Assembly: GCF_020742345.1 (NCBI RefSeq)
Contig: NZ_DYXC01000004.1
Location: 1 to 6,100, forward strand
Direction of reading: 5' to 3'
Length of the DNA: 6,100 nt
Source of the DNA: Enteractinococcus helveticum
GTDB lineage: Bacteria; Actinomycetota; Actinomycetes; Actinomycetales; Micrococcaceae
Shown here: in pieces, positions 5,905-6,100 of the stretch
How the letters are laid out: the number at the start of each line of letters is the position of its first letter
Numbering within the stretch: the first letter of the stretch is position 1
Made by a program: the position numbers and the translations under genes
Notes under the pieces: generated by a model
The model's database searches: none
What the model saw: only the letters and a program-made list of their open reading frames with translations
What the model was told of the DNA's origin: nothing

Positions 5905-6100
5905 ATGGTGGACAGCGTTTACGAATCAGACGAAGCCTACAAAGAAATCGAAAACCAGCTGGAACAAGCACTGGACAATGCCTTCAACCTGGGCACCCAG
6001 GAAATGGAAGGCCGTGGCTTCAAACGTCGCGTTGGCTTCGGCACTCGCCCAGCAGTCATCCACATTGACATGGCTAACGCCTGGACTCGCCCTGGCCACG
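5905..6100 (+). CDS. N-carbamoylsarcosine amidase (isochorismatase-like hydrolase), N-terminal part
   Basis: The first 65 codons are present and the gene runs off the window. The stretch RGFKRRVGFGTRPAVIHID (37-55) followed by MANAWTRPGH closely matches the N-terminus of Arthrobacter N-carbamoylsarcosine amidase, as does the preceding amphipathic helix (IENQLEQALDNAFNLGTQ). The Asp at residue 55 lines up with the family's catalytic Asp; the Lys and the nucleophilic Cys lie beyond the window. The enzyme splits N-carbamoylsarcosine into sarcosine, ammonia and CO2 in creatinine breakdown, in the cytoplasm. The Arthrobacter enzyme has about 264 residues, so roughly a quarter is seen. Close relatives in the isochorismatase-like family act on other amides (for example maleamate), so the substrate is likely but not proven. 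It has its own promoter after a terminator, separate from the polysaccharide genes; a downstream operon with other creatinine or sarcosine genes would support the call. Confidence 0.8.
   Translation, partial: MVDSVYESDEAYKEIENQLEQALDNAFNLGTQEMEGRGFKRRVGFGTRPAVIHIDMANAWTRPGH

Overview
The window looks like chromosomal DNA of an actinobacterium, most likely a moderate-GC member of the Micrococcaceae/Micrococcales. The evidence is the close resemblance of the lactate dehydrogenase to mycobacterial LldD2 and of the last gene to Arthrobacter N-carbamoylsarcosine amidase, an LCP-type cell-wall protein, and frequent GTG starts. A genus such as Yaniella or Enteractinococcus is only a guess. No RNA genes, mobile elements, CRISPR arrays or origins were seen.

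Layout: (1) 1-236, the end of a LytR-CpsA-Psr (LCP) glycopolymer ligase on the plus strand, followed by a strong 15-bp hairpin terminator (263-304) that also lies just beyond the stop of the next, convergent gene. (2) 307-1893, minus strand, a 528-residue two-domain protein: an N-terminal formyltransferase-like fold that seems to have lost its catalytic residues, joined to a C-terminal beta-propeller like the N-terminal domain of plant GINT1. (3) A 140-bp divergent intergenic region, then 2034-3299, plus strand, an FMN-dependent L-lactate dehydrogenase of the LldD2 type; the longer open frame starting at 1857 is rejected in favour of the ATG at 2034, which has a good Shine-Dalgarno site. (4) 3304-3927, minus strand, converging with lldD at a 4-bp gap: a membrane-anchored YdcF/SanA-like (DUF218) protein of the kind found beside polysaccharide genes. 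(5) 3928-4356, a long region with no convincing gene but with promoter-like sequences. (6) 4357-5598, plus strand, a 12-helix Wzx-type polysaccharide flippase, ended by a clear hairpin-plus-T-tract terminator (5635-5666). (7) About 300 bp of AT-richer non-coding DNA carrying a promoter with a perfect palindrome in its spacer, then the start of an N-carbamoylsarcosine amidase gene (5905 to the window edge).

Taken together, LCP ligase, formyltransferase-like/GINT1-like protein, YdcF-like protein and flippase suggest the flank of a cell-surface glycopolymer (capsule, exopolysaccharide or wall polymer) locus, with lldD inserted among them. The terminator after the flippase marks a boundary; beyond it lies an unrelated catabolic unit (creatinine/creatine nitrogen use). 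The surface-polymer link is inferred from gene families and proximity: strand switches show that these genes are not one operon.
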